The notes: a model not told the origin generated them from the letters alone. 64,000 nt of DNA from Whitmania pigra (GCA_021613335.1 JAJTWR010000040.1:150001-214000), one strand, 5' to 3'; counted from the first letter of the stretch, positions 10,323 through 22,606 are shown. Translations and numbers: made by a program.

Positions 10323-13300
10323 CAAAAGAGAGATGGGCGGATGGACGCAATGATGAATAGATGGATGGAAAAAATAAAAAAGAAAGAAAGAAGAAATAAG
10401 AAGGAGGCGAGGAAGAAAAGAAAAGAAGTAGATCAGAAAAGAGATTTGTATCAGATCCATTACTGCTCCAGAATTACATGCTAAATCCAACGACATATCT
10501 GCCTCAGAAAAGGCCTACATGGCTACTGTTGTTTACGTCCCACGCCCCTCTGCTTCTCTCGCCATCCGTCGGTATCTCTCCTTTCCATTTGGAATGGGAG
10601 TTTAAACTGTTCGAGTCTGGATAAGTTTAAATAACACATTGCTAAATACAATTTTTTACCAAAAATGTTCTAACTCTTAATTAATAAGTTAACATTATTA
10701 GCTGGATAAATTTATTTATTTAATTATTGTCTAATAATTATGTCATTTATTTGACGATTTGCTAAAATTTGATTGTTTCAGCATGTGTTTTTGTCTAAGT
10801 GTCTTCCTGACTTCATGGGACTTAATGACCTTGTAGCAATAATCATTGCCAGCTGAACTCCAACTTTTAAAATAAAATGTATTCGCAATGAATCCAGAAG
10901 CAAAAAATCAATATTTTAAGTAAATAATTTAATGTTTTTTTTTTGTGATTTTTCTTTCGAGTGCCTTCAAAGATGTTCGTGTTTTATCAAATTCACTCAG
11001 ACTGCCATGTTTCTTCTTCTCATTATATAAATGCAATGAAGAGTCTGCCAATCCTGTGCACTTGCTTTAGTTCTTTTGAGGGTGGCCTCATTTTTCATAG
11101 GACCACCCATTTTATTGGCATATTTTTGTAACTTTTGTAAGCTGACTGTATGATCATAACTAAGTTGTCGGTTCAATTTTTATGGAAGTCGTAGACGGGC
11201 TTTGTCGAGAAGGTTTTGTTTCGGACATTTGGCCGTTTTACGTTTACGGCCGCTGTGCTTGGATTGACTTTAAATGGTTGTTGTGCGATTTCGAAAAGGC
11301 CGTAAAGAATACTTTCTGTTGTTACAGTTTCTTTATCTTCTCCGGCAGTATAATAACAAAGACATCCTGCTGCTAGGCCTATGGGATTGCAACGTAGGGA
11401 CGCCATTTTAGCTGTTTTCACTCAACCCGTTAAAACCCGTTAGCTGGTGAAGTTTTCTTTAATTTGAGTCATCGTTGGTCCAAAAGCTAAGATGCCTTTC
11501 ATACTTCAACATCGGACAAATTCAGGGGCAAAGCAATCCAGTGAGGGCCAACGGAAATCGATGGCCTGTCTGCATGCCATGACGTTGAGTAGATGAAGTG
11601 GATGAAATTTTAAAAATTAAAAAAGCTTGTCATAAATGACCTTTATAATCAAACCGTGAATTATTGAATAATTTATTAATTATAAACTAAAAAAAATTAT
11701 TTTTTAATGTTTTATTATATTCAAATTAAATAAATGCATTAAATATTTTAAAGTTAAATTTAAAACAATTCAAAAATGTTGACACGAGTCATCCCCTCTC
11801 AAAAAAAAAAAAAAATAATAACAAAATCCATTACTCTGAAAAGTCTCTTTAAAAAACAAAACAAAAACTTTTAAATTAAATTATTGATGTTCCCTGGGGA
11901 GCGGATTGGGTTCTTGGCTTACTGAGCATAGGCACCCATCCTTACCTTTTCCGTACGTAATGTGTATGGACATGTGCTAATGTCTATAGACAGGATAATC
12001 TATAGTCTAATTTATTTATACTTAATGTCGTCTTGGAATCCATTCGAAAAGAGGAATCGATAAAAAAACATCAACGGGAAGCCGGTCAGTCCTTAGGTGC
12101 AATTGCCATGCACGAGGATGGAGAAGCAGGGAGCAATGTGCAAGCATAGATGGTTTCCTGAATAATTGAGAATAAATAATAAAGAGAAATTTAAAAAAAA
12201 AATATATACGAATGTAATTTTGATTTAATTAAGTTTGTGCTTTTTAAGAGTCAAATTTGAGTAATGGATACCTTATAAAGGCTTTAGTCAAAAAAGAATC
12301 ATAGACTAATATTTATACAACATATAATTTATTTATACAACATATAATTTATTTATACAACAAGACAAATTTTACATAAAGGTTACATTAATGTTAAGCA
12401 AATAATAACAAAAATAATCCAATCCAGAAATAATCGGACAAATAATACTATCGTCACTAATGTAAGGATAAACGATTAATGTAATAGCGCATCATTACAA
12501 GTATACTTAAGGATGAAAAACTGTAAAAATAATTCAGTTTATAGAACTGGAAAAAAATCATCCTTGTAAGCAAGTCTAGTTCGGATTTGGAAAGCTGTCG
12601 ACTCTGGACAGCCAAGCTAGATGGCTGATTATTCCACTGGACGTCTTTGGACGTACAAATCTCCAGTCAGTAAAATAATGCCTGTCCTGGTTTATTAACG
12701 ATCTTTTCGATTGTGGACAAAGTGAAGCAATCTGTTTCTATCAATGGAGAAGTCAGAAATACTCGTTTTCAATTAGTAACGGGGATTGTCAGCCGGCTTC
12801 GAGAATGCGCCACACTAATTGTCCAATTAACGTACGAGTTTTGAAGACTATATTCCGCATGTTTCCGAAATTTTCTATCTGCTGTTTAGATTTATTCCAT
12901 ACAGTTTTACTTGCGGAAATGTTGAAGGTGTCTATAATAAAATTGGATAATATTAAAACTTTAATTTCACCGCGTGCACAAACTCAAACCATTTCTAGCA
13001 CTAGTAGTTTTTCTTGGCACACAAGCAAAACTATTTGCAATTAATTTTGTCGACATTTTTTACCCTGCAATTCTTTTTTTTTTATTGCATTTTCACTGAT
13101 CATGAAGTTCTCCACAAATCTTCGTCCCATTATTTAATTCGACAGCCAAAGGTCCCAAAAGAGCTAAAATAACACGAGAAATGATTTTTAAATGAAAAAG
13201 TTTAGCTGTGGCTGACACATTTTCAAGTGTTAATAAAGTATTTGAAGAGAAAGATGGAGTGCGTAGAGAGAAAAAAGTATAACGTGATTGAATGGACGTG

Positions 13301-13589
13301 AAGTGAGAGTTGAAATGAAAACCTTTCAATCTTAAAAGAGTCTGTTGAGTTTTCACTTTCAGGTTGTTTGTTTTTGTTTTATGTTTTTTTTTTTATGCAT
13401 TAATTGTTGAAAAAAATTGATGGAAATTTAATGACCCGGGGGTCAAAGTTTTCAAATGATTGAACGCTGGGAGGCTCTGAGGAATTCTTGGGATTATCGA
13501 AAATTATGAACATTCTAAGCTTCTCCATTTCTCCATTTGAAATTTGTTTATCATAATTAATTAACTATCTATGAGTTTATTGAATGTCG
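10323..13589. other. AT-rich stretch without a recognised gene
   Basis: I find no known protein domain here. A 20-bp unit with core TATTTATACAACATATAATT is repeated about 2.5 times at 12,311-12,362. Open frames such as 11,173-11,421 and 12,805-13,044 are short and unrecognised. The sequence before 11,410 is somewhat GC-richer than its surroundings but shows no splice-supported exon. Confidence 0.55.
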
Positions 13590-14140
13590 GCAATGGTGGA
13601 GAAGTCCAAGACCAATGAGGATGAGTTTCTGCTTGATACGTTGAAAAATAATAGCTCAATTCTCTGAGAATACAGAAAGTTCGGTGAGGCAAAAGGACCC
13701 GCATCCAAGAAACAACTGAAGTACGAAATTGCGGCAAGAATCGGTCGATGGATATGGGCTTCAAGTGTTTTCCCAAGGGGTAAGAATTAGTGATTGGGTA
13801 GTGAACGGTCAATTCAGGATGCCCCCAAGCAAATACATGCAATGTATAAAAGTCAGGGCTGTCGTTCTTCTGACCAATCTTAGGATCTTAATATCATCCA
13901 GACATTTATTGTGATTCAGGCTGTGGTTCTTTTGAGTGCCTGGACACTATATTCCAGGTTTGCCCAGGTATGGATGCAGCGAGAAGAAAGCACAACAATC
14001 TTGTCCGCCAATTAGAAAAGAAGCTGACCAAAAAAGGCTTCATTACCAAAATTGAGCCTCGAATTAATGTTGAAGGGAATCTCAGAATTCCAGACCTGGT
14101 GGCATGGGAGAGGGATCAGTCTTTTAGTCTCTGCCAAAAA
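13590..14140 (+). pseudogene. R2-like non-LTR retrotransposon, 3' ORF fragment
   Basis: The best part is an open run of about 75 codons from 13,913 to 14,138. It starts with a zinc-knuckle-like CDSGCGSFECLDTIFQVC and continues into the start of a restriction-like endonuclease domain with IPDLVAWERDQ. The expected His of the knuckle is Thr here, while the sister copy at 42.9 kb keeps His. Upstream, 13,730-13,860 aligns in broken frames with the post-thumb region of R2-like proteins (VDGYGLQVFSQGV). The fragment lacks the reverse transcriptase and ends before the catalytic Asp of the endonuclease, so it is dead. Family knowledge: RLE-type LINEs cut the target with this C-terminal nuclease. Confidence 0.8.
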
Positions 14141-14637
14141 GTGACATAATTTTCGGAACATTTTCTTCAAACTTAATTTTGCTTAAATTGGTAACACAGA
14201 TGAAAACTTTGATATTTTTCTCTCAGTGTAGGACCTAATTTGAAAACTTCCAGCATAAATCAGAAAGCATTCTGTCTACAGTAAAATGCTTTTAAGATGT
14301 CACATGAAGCAGCATATTGGATTACTTGCAGCGCTTACATATTGTTTATTCATTTGCTTTTTATTCATATTTCACAAGAAAATTTGAATATTAAATTAAA
14401 GAAATTTGGCTTGCAATCTTGTATTAATTATCTGAAAATGGAGACTCTACAAGCAAAGACAAAGCGAATAACTTGCCAAGGCAACGGCGACAACACTTAT
14501 TTTTTGTGACTTCATATAATTAATTATCATTACATCAAGCATAATAACATGAATTAACATTAATGGCCAAAAGTAAAGGTTATTTGAAAGTCAATCCACA
14601 TTTTCGCTAAATCCATTGCGGGATTAAAGAGAATTAT
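14141..14637. other. Short unannotated stretch
   Basis: AT-rich sequence between the R2-like fragment and a tRNA-Leu pseudogene. A 70-codon open frame at 14,297-14,509 has no recognisable domain. Confidence 0.5.
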
Positions 14638-14720
14638 TACCAGAAGTGGGGTTCGAACCATCTCTGGACATATGTCCAATGTATCTTAAGTCCAACGCCT
14701 TAACAACTAGCCCATGCTGG
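14638..14720 (-). pseudogene. tRNA-Leu(TAA) pseudogene
   Basis: Same 83-nt length as the array genes, with a recognisable anticodon loop CTTAAGA and B box GGTTCGAAC. The A-box region is altered (GGGCTAGTTGTTAAGG), the variable-T arm junction is mutated and the acceptor ends no longer fully pair. It is an older dispersed copy of the array tRNA and is unlikely to be functional. Confidence 0.85.
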
Positions 14721-16540
14721 CGATGTTATTGCGGTCTGAAGCTTGCTCCTGTTATGCAATATATTTTAATTGTATAATTGAATACACAGATGAACAAATT
14801 GTCGGATTAACTTTTAAGATTCAGCGATTTTCTTAATAAACACTCCATCTCATCGCATTTTACAGATACTTTTTCTATCGTTTTTAACTTTTAACAAACG
14901 TTTTGTTTTTGCTTATTATTAGGATTAGGTAAAAAAGTCAAAAAGAGGGATGGACTCCACGATCCATGTAGATCCATGTTTCGCATCGCTAAAGAGTATT
15001 TTATTTTATTGAATTCGTTTGTATAACAGACAAAAAATAAAACTCTGGGTTAGGTTTGGAAGAGTGAAATTCTATGTAGCCTATATAACGTAATTATTTA
15101 ATGATAATATATATTAAGTATGTGTAAAATACCACATATTAAGATACATTTTAAAGGGATTAGCAAGCTTTTGCAGCTTTGGTGGTGAGGTTATTGCGAG
15201 GGATAGGAGATTGGAGTTGAGGCGAAGGTTAGGATTAGTGTTCTCCAGAAATCCCATTCAATGAGATGCACCGCATAAATCTAATCTCTGTAAGAAGAAA
15301 GCTTTTTCAATATGCTTCAGTGAACATTGTCAACAAATGCCATAGAAATCATTCATTGAATTGTTTAAAACACAGAATTTACGAGAGATTTCTTTGTTTG
15401 AATGGAGCCTCAAATGATTTCTCTTTTGCAAATTATTATGATATTATAAAAATAAAAAAAAAATGATTTAAAATTGATATTTCTATTGGAAATAACGAAT
15501 AAATATGTCAGATTTCTTATTTATGTTAGACTTATATTATGTCATTTAATGCAAAATCAATGATGCCAGGAGCGAGATTTTAAGTTTTATAAATTTAACT
15601 CGGATTTATTCCTTATAATTAAATTGTTTAAAAATTTAAAATATATTAGCTACGCCTCTGCTGCTGCTTCAAGTAGCTAGACCGTTTCATCAACACTGTT
15701 AATATTAATATTAATATCTTTATATTTATAATAATATTAATATTAATATCTTTATATTTATAATAATATATATATGAATATAATATTAATATTACATAAA
15801 AATTATTGAAACGTCGAAATTAAATCGAAAATAAATACATGTAGAGAAATTAAAATAAATTTAAATACTAATAATAAAAAAATATAGTATTCGTAATTTT
15901 TAGTCATTGCACTGGCTGAATGATTAGCTCGCAAGCGGCTCATCCATATCCAGCCACAAGGTGGTTTTTAAGCAAGACCACATTTTAATTTTTAATTTAG
16001 AATGCTTTAAGAAATAACAAGTCTTAATTAACTAGTACACTTTCCTATGATAGAGTATGTCATCGGAATAAGATGCCTGTAAGCATTTCCAATTTTGTCC
16101 AGTTATCTGAAATGCTGCTAAATATATTTTGTCCTCTTGGTTCGAACTTCTGGTAATACAACCACAACCATTTTGAAATGCTTCGAAAATACTTGACAAC
16201 TAGACAATTTTTGTTAATGTAGAACTCCTTCTCAATGGCATTTGTGGCAGTGCATTGGGTTTCGAGTACGAGTCATTAGGACTTTTGCCATTTGCAGGAA
16301 CAAAACCTATTCGTCAATTTGTTTTCTTGTATATGACGCTTTGAATGGTTAGAACGCCTGAAGAGAGGAGTTTATTCAAGTATCACAAGCTCTGGAAACA
16401 TCAAAAGTTATGAATTAAAAAATAATGAGGAACAATTATCGGGGATATGAGGCTATGATGAGTTTAGTAAAAGTAGCATAGATTGATGAAATAAAAACAC
16501 TTTTGAAGTTATACAACATCGTAATATTTGCACCAAAGTA
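14721..16540. other. Very AT-rich stretch with short duplications
   Basis: No gene is recognised. At 15,697-15,775 a block containing TTAATATTAATATCTTTATA is present twice in tandem, about 37 bp apart. At 16,138-16,156 GGTTCGAACTTCTGGTAATA resembles the last bases of the tRNA-Leu gene and may be a remnant of another copy. Confidence 0.5.
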
Positions 16541-16562
16541 TGCTTCGCATCATGGCATTACA

Positions 16563-16645
16563 ACCAGGATGGCCGGGTGGTCAAAACGTTGGACTTAAGA
16601 TCCAATGGACATATGTCCTCGTGGGTTCGAACCCCACTTCTGGTA
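16563..16645 (+). tRNA. tRNA-Leu(TAA)-like, mutated D arm
   Basis: 83 nt with intact acceptor stem (ACCAGGA with TTCTGGT), anticodon TAA, variable arm and B box. The D arm and A box read GGCCGGGTGGTCAAAACG instead of GGCCGAGTGGTTAAGGCG, breaking D-stem pairing. Only TTT follows, so termination is weak. It is probably a pseudogene. Confidence 0.75.
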
Positions 16646-16882
16646 GCTTTGCGCTTAGGGCTACAAATAGAAATTTTGTGGCAAAAATGTTATGCCAATT
16701 TGTTAATGGACAAGCAAAAAAGCTTGTAAATCCAGATAGGACTATGGGCACTTGTTCCCTGTCAACTCCCAGCGGTCCTGTATATGTTTATTAATAACGC
16801 CGTAAATGTACAAAATTAAAAAAAAATTGCCTATTCTTTATCTGTTGCATCAACGAAAAATCCTTCGCATCATGGCATTAGA

Positions 16883-16965
16883 ACCAGGATTGCCAAGTGG
16901 TTAAGGCGTTGGACTTAAGATCCAATAAACATATGTCCTCGTGGGTTCGAACCCCACTTCTGGCA
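16883..16965 (+). tRNA. tRNA-Leu(TAA)-like, few changes
   Basis: 83 nt with anticodon TAA, an intact B box and a near-normal A box (GCCAAGTGGTTAAGG). The variable arm is altered (AATAAACATATGTCC), and the last acceptor base pair is changed because the 3' end is TGGCA. No T run follows closely. It may be a pseudogene. Confidence 0.7.
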
Positions 16966-17698
16966 TCAAGTGTTGGCCAGAGCGCCCATGTTAAAACTGC
17001 AACTGCTTCAAATATACTTGTCAATGTCTTTATTAACAAAACGAAAACAAAAAAAAACAAAATTTTTCTTTAGCATTGAAAAGCCTTTACTTTAAAGATT
17101 CATTGCTACGTAATACCAAAGAAATGAATAATTTATTAATGGAATGCCATTAATATGGGACTGAGTACTTAAAGACCTCTCCTTTGTCATTTGCTATATA
17201 GTAAGTGCTCCTGAGGTGCTGTTTTTATTCCCAGGACAAACCAATCGATGTGATTTGTGGGATTCAGAACTAAGATTGGAATGTTTTGTTTCTTAGCAAT
17301 TCAATTGGCAATTTAATTTAATTCGTCTGTTGATAATAAGCTGAGCCAGGAAACCAGAGTTAAATTAAAAAAACGTAATATCAAATGATTCAAGTGCTTT
17401 AAAAGTTTTGATGAATCATCTTGGTAATTTTTTGGTTTGTTTTTCTTTTCTTTTTTTTTTGGACAAGCAATTTATAACTAGTTACGGGAATTAATTAAAA
17501 TAATTTGGTTATTATTAGGTTTTAACGAAGCTTTGAAATAACATTTTAATTTTAAATCACTTAAAAATGTGACCAATAAGGAAATTAGATTCTATGTTAT
17601 AACGTGCTTATTTAATGTGAACAAAATTAAAATGTAAAGATTACTTTTACGCATATTCTTTAACATAAAAAAAATATGCTTCGCAACATGATATCATT

Positions 17699-17781
17699 AC
17701 CAGGATGGCCGACTAATTATGGCGTTGGACTTAAGATCCGATTGACGTATGTCCTCGTGGGTTCGAACCCCACTTCTGGTA
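17699..17781 (+). tRNA. tRNA-Leu(TAA)-like, divergent A box
   Basis: 83 nt with a full acceptor stem, B box and anticodon TAA. The D arm reads GGCCGACTAATTATGGCG, which lacks the conserved GG of the D loop. A TTTT run lies about 6 nt downstream. The upstream flank is a degraded version of the conserved flank of the other copies. It is probably a pseudogene. Confidence 0.7.
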
Positions 17782-18116
17782 TCGGGTTTTGGTATTTTTC
17801 TAATAGCATTTTGGCCACACCATCCACCTGATTGAAATCCCTCATTGATACTAATGAAGTGAAGTACAGTCAGGACGGAAACCATGAGGACAACCCATTA
17901 TTTCATGACAACTCGCTACAGAAATATTTGATTATGGAGAAATTTTAATATGTTGTGTATTTACATGTTTGTGATTGTCTCTTAAATTTTCGTCAAAATA
18001 TGTTCGTGCATTAATTTAAAAATTCCAAAAACGTGATAACGAGGCGTCCAATAACCACGAAAGACACTTTCATAAATCATCGAAAAACGTCGCGAAAAAC
18101 ATACAAAAATTTATTA

Positions 18117-19108
18117 CTAAGAAATAATGTTTCTTTTATTTTTGGTAACTTTAAAACATCTGTTATCCATCAATTTTATTAAAGTTTTTACGAATTTTCC
18201 CGTTCTGTCCAGGCACTCCTAATGGCGCTTTCCAGGTCAGAATTGGAGAGGAACTGCCCTCCATTGCTGTAAACATTTGCAAACGTTTTCTGTAGGATTC
18301 AAGTCCGCGAAACAGACTGGCCAACTCATAACTTTAAAATTTATGCTCTGGAAAAAACATCCTTTGCCAACCTGGAAGTGTGGATCGGGGCATTATCTTG
18401 CTGGAAAATAAAATTTCCTCCACAAAAATCTTGCCCAAAAGGCAGTAGATAATTTTCTAAAACTTTGATGTAATCCACCGAAGACTGACGCCCACCTAGA
18501 AAGGCTAATTCAGTCAATCCTTCACTGGAAATTTCTCCCCAAATCATCACAGATCCTACTCCATGATTTCGACTAAAAAATGGTTTTTTTCTAATCTGAG
18601 GTCATGCCAGTAGAACTGATGACCATCAGGTCCATCCAGGTTAAATTTCTTCTCATCTGAAAAAATAATATTGCCCCAACCATCTCTGTTGGAGAGCATG
18701 GTTTTGTCCATTCCACTCTGCCAACCTGTGATGGTTTTTAAGTGCTGGAATCTTTAATCTTTTTAAAATATGAAAAATACATTATAAAATACTACTACAT
18801 CTAAAATAACTAAACACTGTACTTTTACAAATTCTTAAATCAAGTTTGTTTCTAATTTGATTTGCTGAAAATTTACCTGCAGAAGCCTTTCTTACCAGGA
18901 GTCTTTGCTGGCTAAACGTCAGTTTCTTGGGTCTTCCATGAATATGTTTTGCTCCATATTCCTCCGAGCCTTTAAGTAGATCCATACGACAGTCTGAGAT
19001 CGATTGAGCTCTTTGGCAATTTCCCTGATCGAATAATTTGCTTGTCTGAAGGCCTCAATCTGCCCCTTCTCCTTGTCAGACAATATTTGTTCTCCAGCAA
19101 TTTATAAA
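18117..19108 (-). pseudogene. Tc1/mariner-like transposase pseudogene
   Basis: In minus-strand order I see a first helix-turn-helix region near 19,100-19,000 (KEKGQIEAFRQANYSIREIA), then after a frameshift the GRPKKL linker and a second HTH (18,985-18,790). The first catalytic Asp follows in FSDEKKFNLDGPD (near 18,650), then the WGEISSEG block and the second Asp in FQQDNAPIHTS. A damaged C-terminal block near 18,310 reads DLNPTENV, where the third acidic residue should be. Several frameshifts and at least one stop separate these pieces. Family knowledge: these enzymes cut and paste at TA dinucleotides. I could not define terminal inverted repeats. Confidence 0.88.
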
Positions 19109-19890
19109 ATAGTAATTTGATAGTTTATAAAACATTAATTTTATAAAACTTAAATTAATTTTTAACTTATTCTGGGTTTATACATCGATAATATTTGCAT
19201 AAAGTGCTAGAGTAACTATGACAAATTTCAAGTTTTATTGGATAAAAGTAAGGATGTCCTCAACGTTTTCAAACGGTCCTTAAGTGCTATTTTACATATT
19301 TTACAAGATCTAGTCGTTACATTTCTTTGAAAATTTAGGATGTTTTGTCTTCAATAAAGCGATATTATGTATAAAATAGAGTAATTTGAACTTATATTTA
19401 ACGAGATATCAGAAAAATATAGGGTGTCATCAAGATTTCCGCCCGTAGTTTTTGATATATCTACTTTCCACAAACTAGGTAATTTGGACAATTTCGAAAC
19501 CATAATAATTCCACATCTTCTTCAAATTCTCGCCAATTGGGACTAGATGGAGGAGGACGACCAAGAAGGTTGTAATATTTCGATTTTGAAAAAAACAGTT
19601 GCGCAATAGCAGGATATTTGCTGCTTTCTATCTAGTTTATTTTCGTGGTTATTTTAAAATCAATGTTATAAAATTTGAGCCGAAAATGAAGAAAAATGCG
19701 TTCCGCAAAAGGCGAATGGCTTGCTCCATTGAGGGAAAATTTCTTCTGAAAACGGAGCTGATATACATTTCGATAAATTTTCATTCTTCAGTAAAAATTT
19801 TAAAAATTAATAAAGAGGTTTCATTGAGGTTAATACTAATAGCATGGAATTTGTACACACTGGACAATTTCGTTCATATTCGAAGAAAAC
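19109..19890. other. AT-rich stretch, possible transposon flank
   Basis: No gene recognised. This lies between the Tc1-like pseudogene and an R2-like fragment. Sequence at 19,247-19,285 has weak inverse similarity to 18,040-18,070, which could be a decayed Tc1 terminal repeat, but the match is too poor to call. Confidence 0.4.
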
Positions 19891-19894
19891 TTCT

Positions 19895-20430
19895 CCAGGT
19901 GCCAGTAAAAAGTGGTGCGTTGTGACTTTTGCAGCAAGAAGTTCACCACACTGAGACGTAAACATATCCTTGAAAACAGAATACGTCCACTTGAATACCA
20001 TAAAGCGGCTGACCAGAGCTGGTCCTTCCTTTTCAATCCTAGAATGGACAGAGACAGAATATTGTATGCTTGTTGCCATGGAGGCCGAAATGATTCGTAA
20101 TGGAATATATAATGTCAATAAAAAACTCCACAAAAGGCTTAAGCACAGGACATTGAATGCCATAAAAGCCAGAAACTCGCTGACAAATACAAAGTAACAA
20201 TAGACAGATATCTGAATTGTCCAGCAACAGCTTATCGAGACGACAAATCCTACAATCTTCTCATGCAAAGAATCATGCGACAACGCCGGTTGCTTTCTTC
20301 CAAGCGTGGCTTAAAACTGGAGGACTTGGGTTATTGCAGCTGAGAAAATGGGCACCGATCATAAGAGTCAATAGAATGTCGGCAATGTTGGCGCAGTTTT
20401 ATGAGGAAGAAAATAAAAATAAATATTTTA
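19895..20430 (+). pseudogene. R2-like retrotransposon, N-terminal zinc finger joined to thumb remnant
   Basis: At 19,915-20,000 the + strand encodes CDFCSKKFTTLRRKH followed by RIRPLEYHKAAD, which resembles the N-terminal C2H2 finger of R2-like ORFs. Further on, in shifting frames, 20,285-20,400 encodes TPVAFFQAWLKTGGLGLL and KWAPIIRVNRM, matching the thumb region that follows the RT in R2-clade proteins. The whole RT is missing between them, so this is an internally deleted and frameshifted copy. The zinc finger implies a DNA-binding ORF start. It is clearly non-functional. Confidence 0.65.
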
Positions 20431-21578
20431 TTTATTATTATTATAAATTATATAACACTTTGACGGTTATTAATATGAATGTCATTATGAATTTATATTA
20501 TTTTAAATTAAATATTTAAATTTATAAATAAAGTGTTCAAAGAGTTTCACGAGTTGTTACTTTTGCTACATTTGCTACGTTTTTTGATTGGTAATTACAT
20601 TACAATGAAGCTCTCAAGTAGATTTGGTATAGCTGAAATTGCGAAAATGCCTCAGACTCTAGTCAATTTCGCCTGTTTTAAAAGTTAATAGAAAAATTCG
20701 TTAATAGTAAATGGTCGTTTAAATTTAATCGAGTATGTTTAGATAAAAAATATTATTCCATACTACTCGAAAAATAATAACTACTAACTACATAATAATA
20801 TCCAGCAAGTTATTAAATGAAAGTCGTTCATCACCTGGAAAGTTTGCAAAAATCAGGGCGTAATTTGGGATTTTAGACTAGACACATAAATAAGGTCATC
20901 TCCTCATAATTTACAAATAATTTGCCCCCTGAATTTGACTAGAATCATAAAAAAGTTTGTCTTCTCAGGTTGTGCGAGAGTTTACTCCCCCCTCCTTGGA
21001 AAAAGCTGAAATTACGTCCCTGGCAAAAATTAAAGTATTTCTCGCGAAAACGAAATTTAAAAATGTTTTTCAATTTTAAAAGCTTGCACTTCTGTTGATT
21101 TCCGGGAGTATTTTATTTGGCATTTTTAGATTTTAAATAACATTTATGATTTAAAATTGTTTATATTTTATAATCTAACATTGAAGATGCTCGAATTTAA
21201 TTGTAAATCAAAATTTTATAGCTATTAAAATAAATTTAAATATATGGTAATCAATTATTAATACCGGTATATTCAATGAATTAATATTGTTTGAATAGTA
21301 TTATTAATAATGAATTTAACATAAATAATAAATAATCATAATTTCCATCTAACATTCTATTCCACAAAGACATGCCCAAGGCATTGCACTCTTCCCTTCT
21401 AAGACCGGTCACAACACGTTAATCCAAAATGGCTTCCCTTTCGATTGATGACGTCACGGGACGAAATCCTGCGCGCGCATGTATTAGACAGGAAGTCAAA
21501 GGAACGGAGGATGAAAAATGGTGGAGAAGCTGCTGAAAAATTAATAAATCATCGCGACGTCATGAACGTCACAAATGT
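20431..21578. other. AT-rich stretch without a recognised gene
   Basis: No homologous coding sequence seen. It ends with a GC-richer patch at 21,395-21,550 containing TGACGTCAC, a CRE-like palindrome, just before a CAT-rich repeat. Similar CRE-like sites next to simple repeats occur elsewhere in the window. Confidence 0.45.
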
Positions 21579-21775
21579 CATCATCACAACCATCAGTACC
21601 ATCATCTTCTCAATCATCAATACCATCATCATCGTCACAACCATCAATACCATCATCATCACAACCATCAGTACCATCATCATCACAACCATTAGTAACG
21701 TCATCATCACAACCATTAGTGCCATCATCGTCATCATCATCACCATCGTTATCATCATCGTCGTCATCCTAACAA
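21579..21775. repeat. Imperfect CAT-rich minisatellite
   Basis: Repeats of CATCATCATCACAACCATCA with variants recur about every 24-30 bp. This is a higher-order structure built from 3-bp motifs. Open frames through it encode only low-complexity Ser, Ile or Met. Confidence 0.9.
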
Positions 21776-22072
21776 CAACTCTCTGCAGCACAGAGACGTT
21801 AATGGCGATGATGATGATGTGCAACGTCAGCGATGAAGACGACGACGATGACGTATTCTTAAGATTTAATTTTGTTGCTTTCGTCTCGCATGACCGACTC
21901 CTCCGCCATTGATCATCTTGTTACCGCCCGCAGCTACAATAGAAATTATATAGCTGAAATTTTTCCATGTCGAAATAATTATAATTATTTAAAGACACTA
22001 CGATTATTATTATTAATATTATTAAATAACTATTGGTAGAGCATCATGTAAACATTTTTCACAAAGCAAAAT

Positions 22073-22110
22073 CGTCATAGTCATCGTCATCGACATCGTC
22101 ATCGTCATCA

Positions 22111-22145
<35 letters not shown>

Positions 22146-22167
22146 ATCGTCGTCGTCATCGTCATCA

Positions 22168-22209
<42 letters not shown>

Positions 22210-22218
22210 TCGTCATCG

Positions 22219-22273
<55 letters not shown>

Positions 22274-22285
22274 TCATCATCATCA

Positions 22286-22375
<90 letters not shown>

Positions 22376-22381
22376 TTCATC
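22073..22381. repeat. (TCA/TCG)n microsatellite
   Basis: Mixed TCG and TCA triplets on the left become pure CAT triplets on the right. The left part contains a block of pure TCG repeats near 22,168-22,208. Two isolated CATC slips occur near 22,270-22,290. Confidence 0.97.
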
Positions 22382-22606
22382 AATAATTTAAAATGACGTT
22401 ACGAAGTCTCCATATTTCTCATGCGACAATCGGACGATGACGTCACGATCAATTAACAGCATCATCACTCAACCAATTCAAGTCCAGGGTCGTGTTTCGC
22501 GACCGAATGCGCGTCGACCACTTCCGGCTAGCTATTCAAAGTCGCTGAAGAAAAAAGCGAAATCATTTAATCGATGTACAATGAAATTTTTAAGAGTTAT
22601 GATGAA

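Larger units (their letters stand above)
16541..16971 (+). repeat. Dispersed tRNA-Leu repeat, two tRNAs with a short body
   Basis: This is a rearranged relative of the array unit in the opposite orientation. Two tRNA-Leu sequences lie 320 bp apart, each preceded by the flank TTCGCATCATGGCATTA, which is also found upstream of the array tRNAs. The sequence between them matches the tRNA-proximal half of the array body, including the run ending near the poly-A at 16,819. The tRNA-like segment and AT-rich spacer of the array unit are absent. It therefore looks like a shorter-period version of the same repeat, and several substitutions show that it is older than the array copies. Confidence 0.85.

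Noticed and set aside
9684..10496. Long open frames on both strands rich in HPSI or WMDG repeats
   Set aside because: They are artefacts of a 4-bp repeat that cannot contain a stop codon; there is no domain or start context.
11173..11421. 82-codon minus frame in a GC-richer patch
   Set aside because: No domain, no splice evidence and no similarity to anything recognised.
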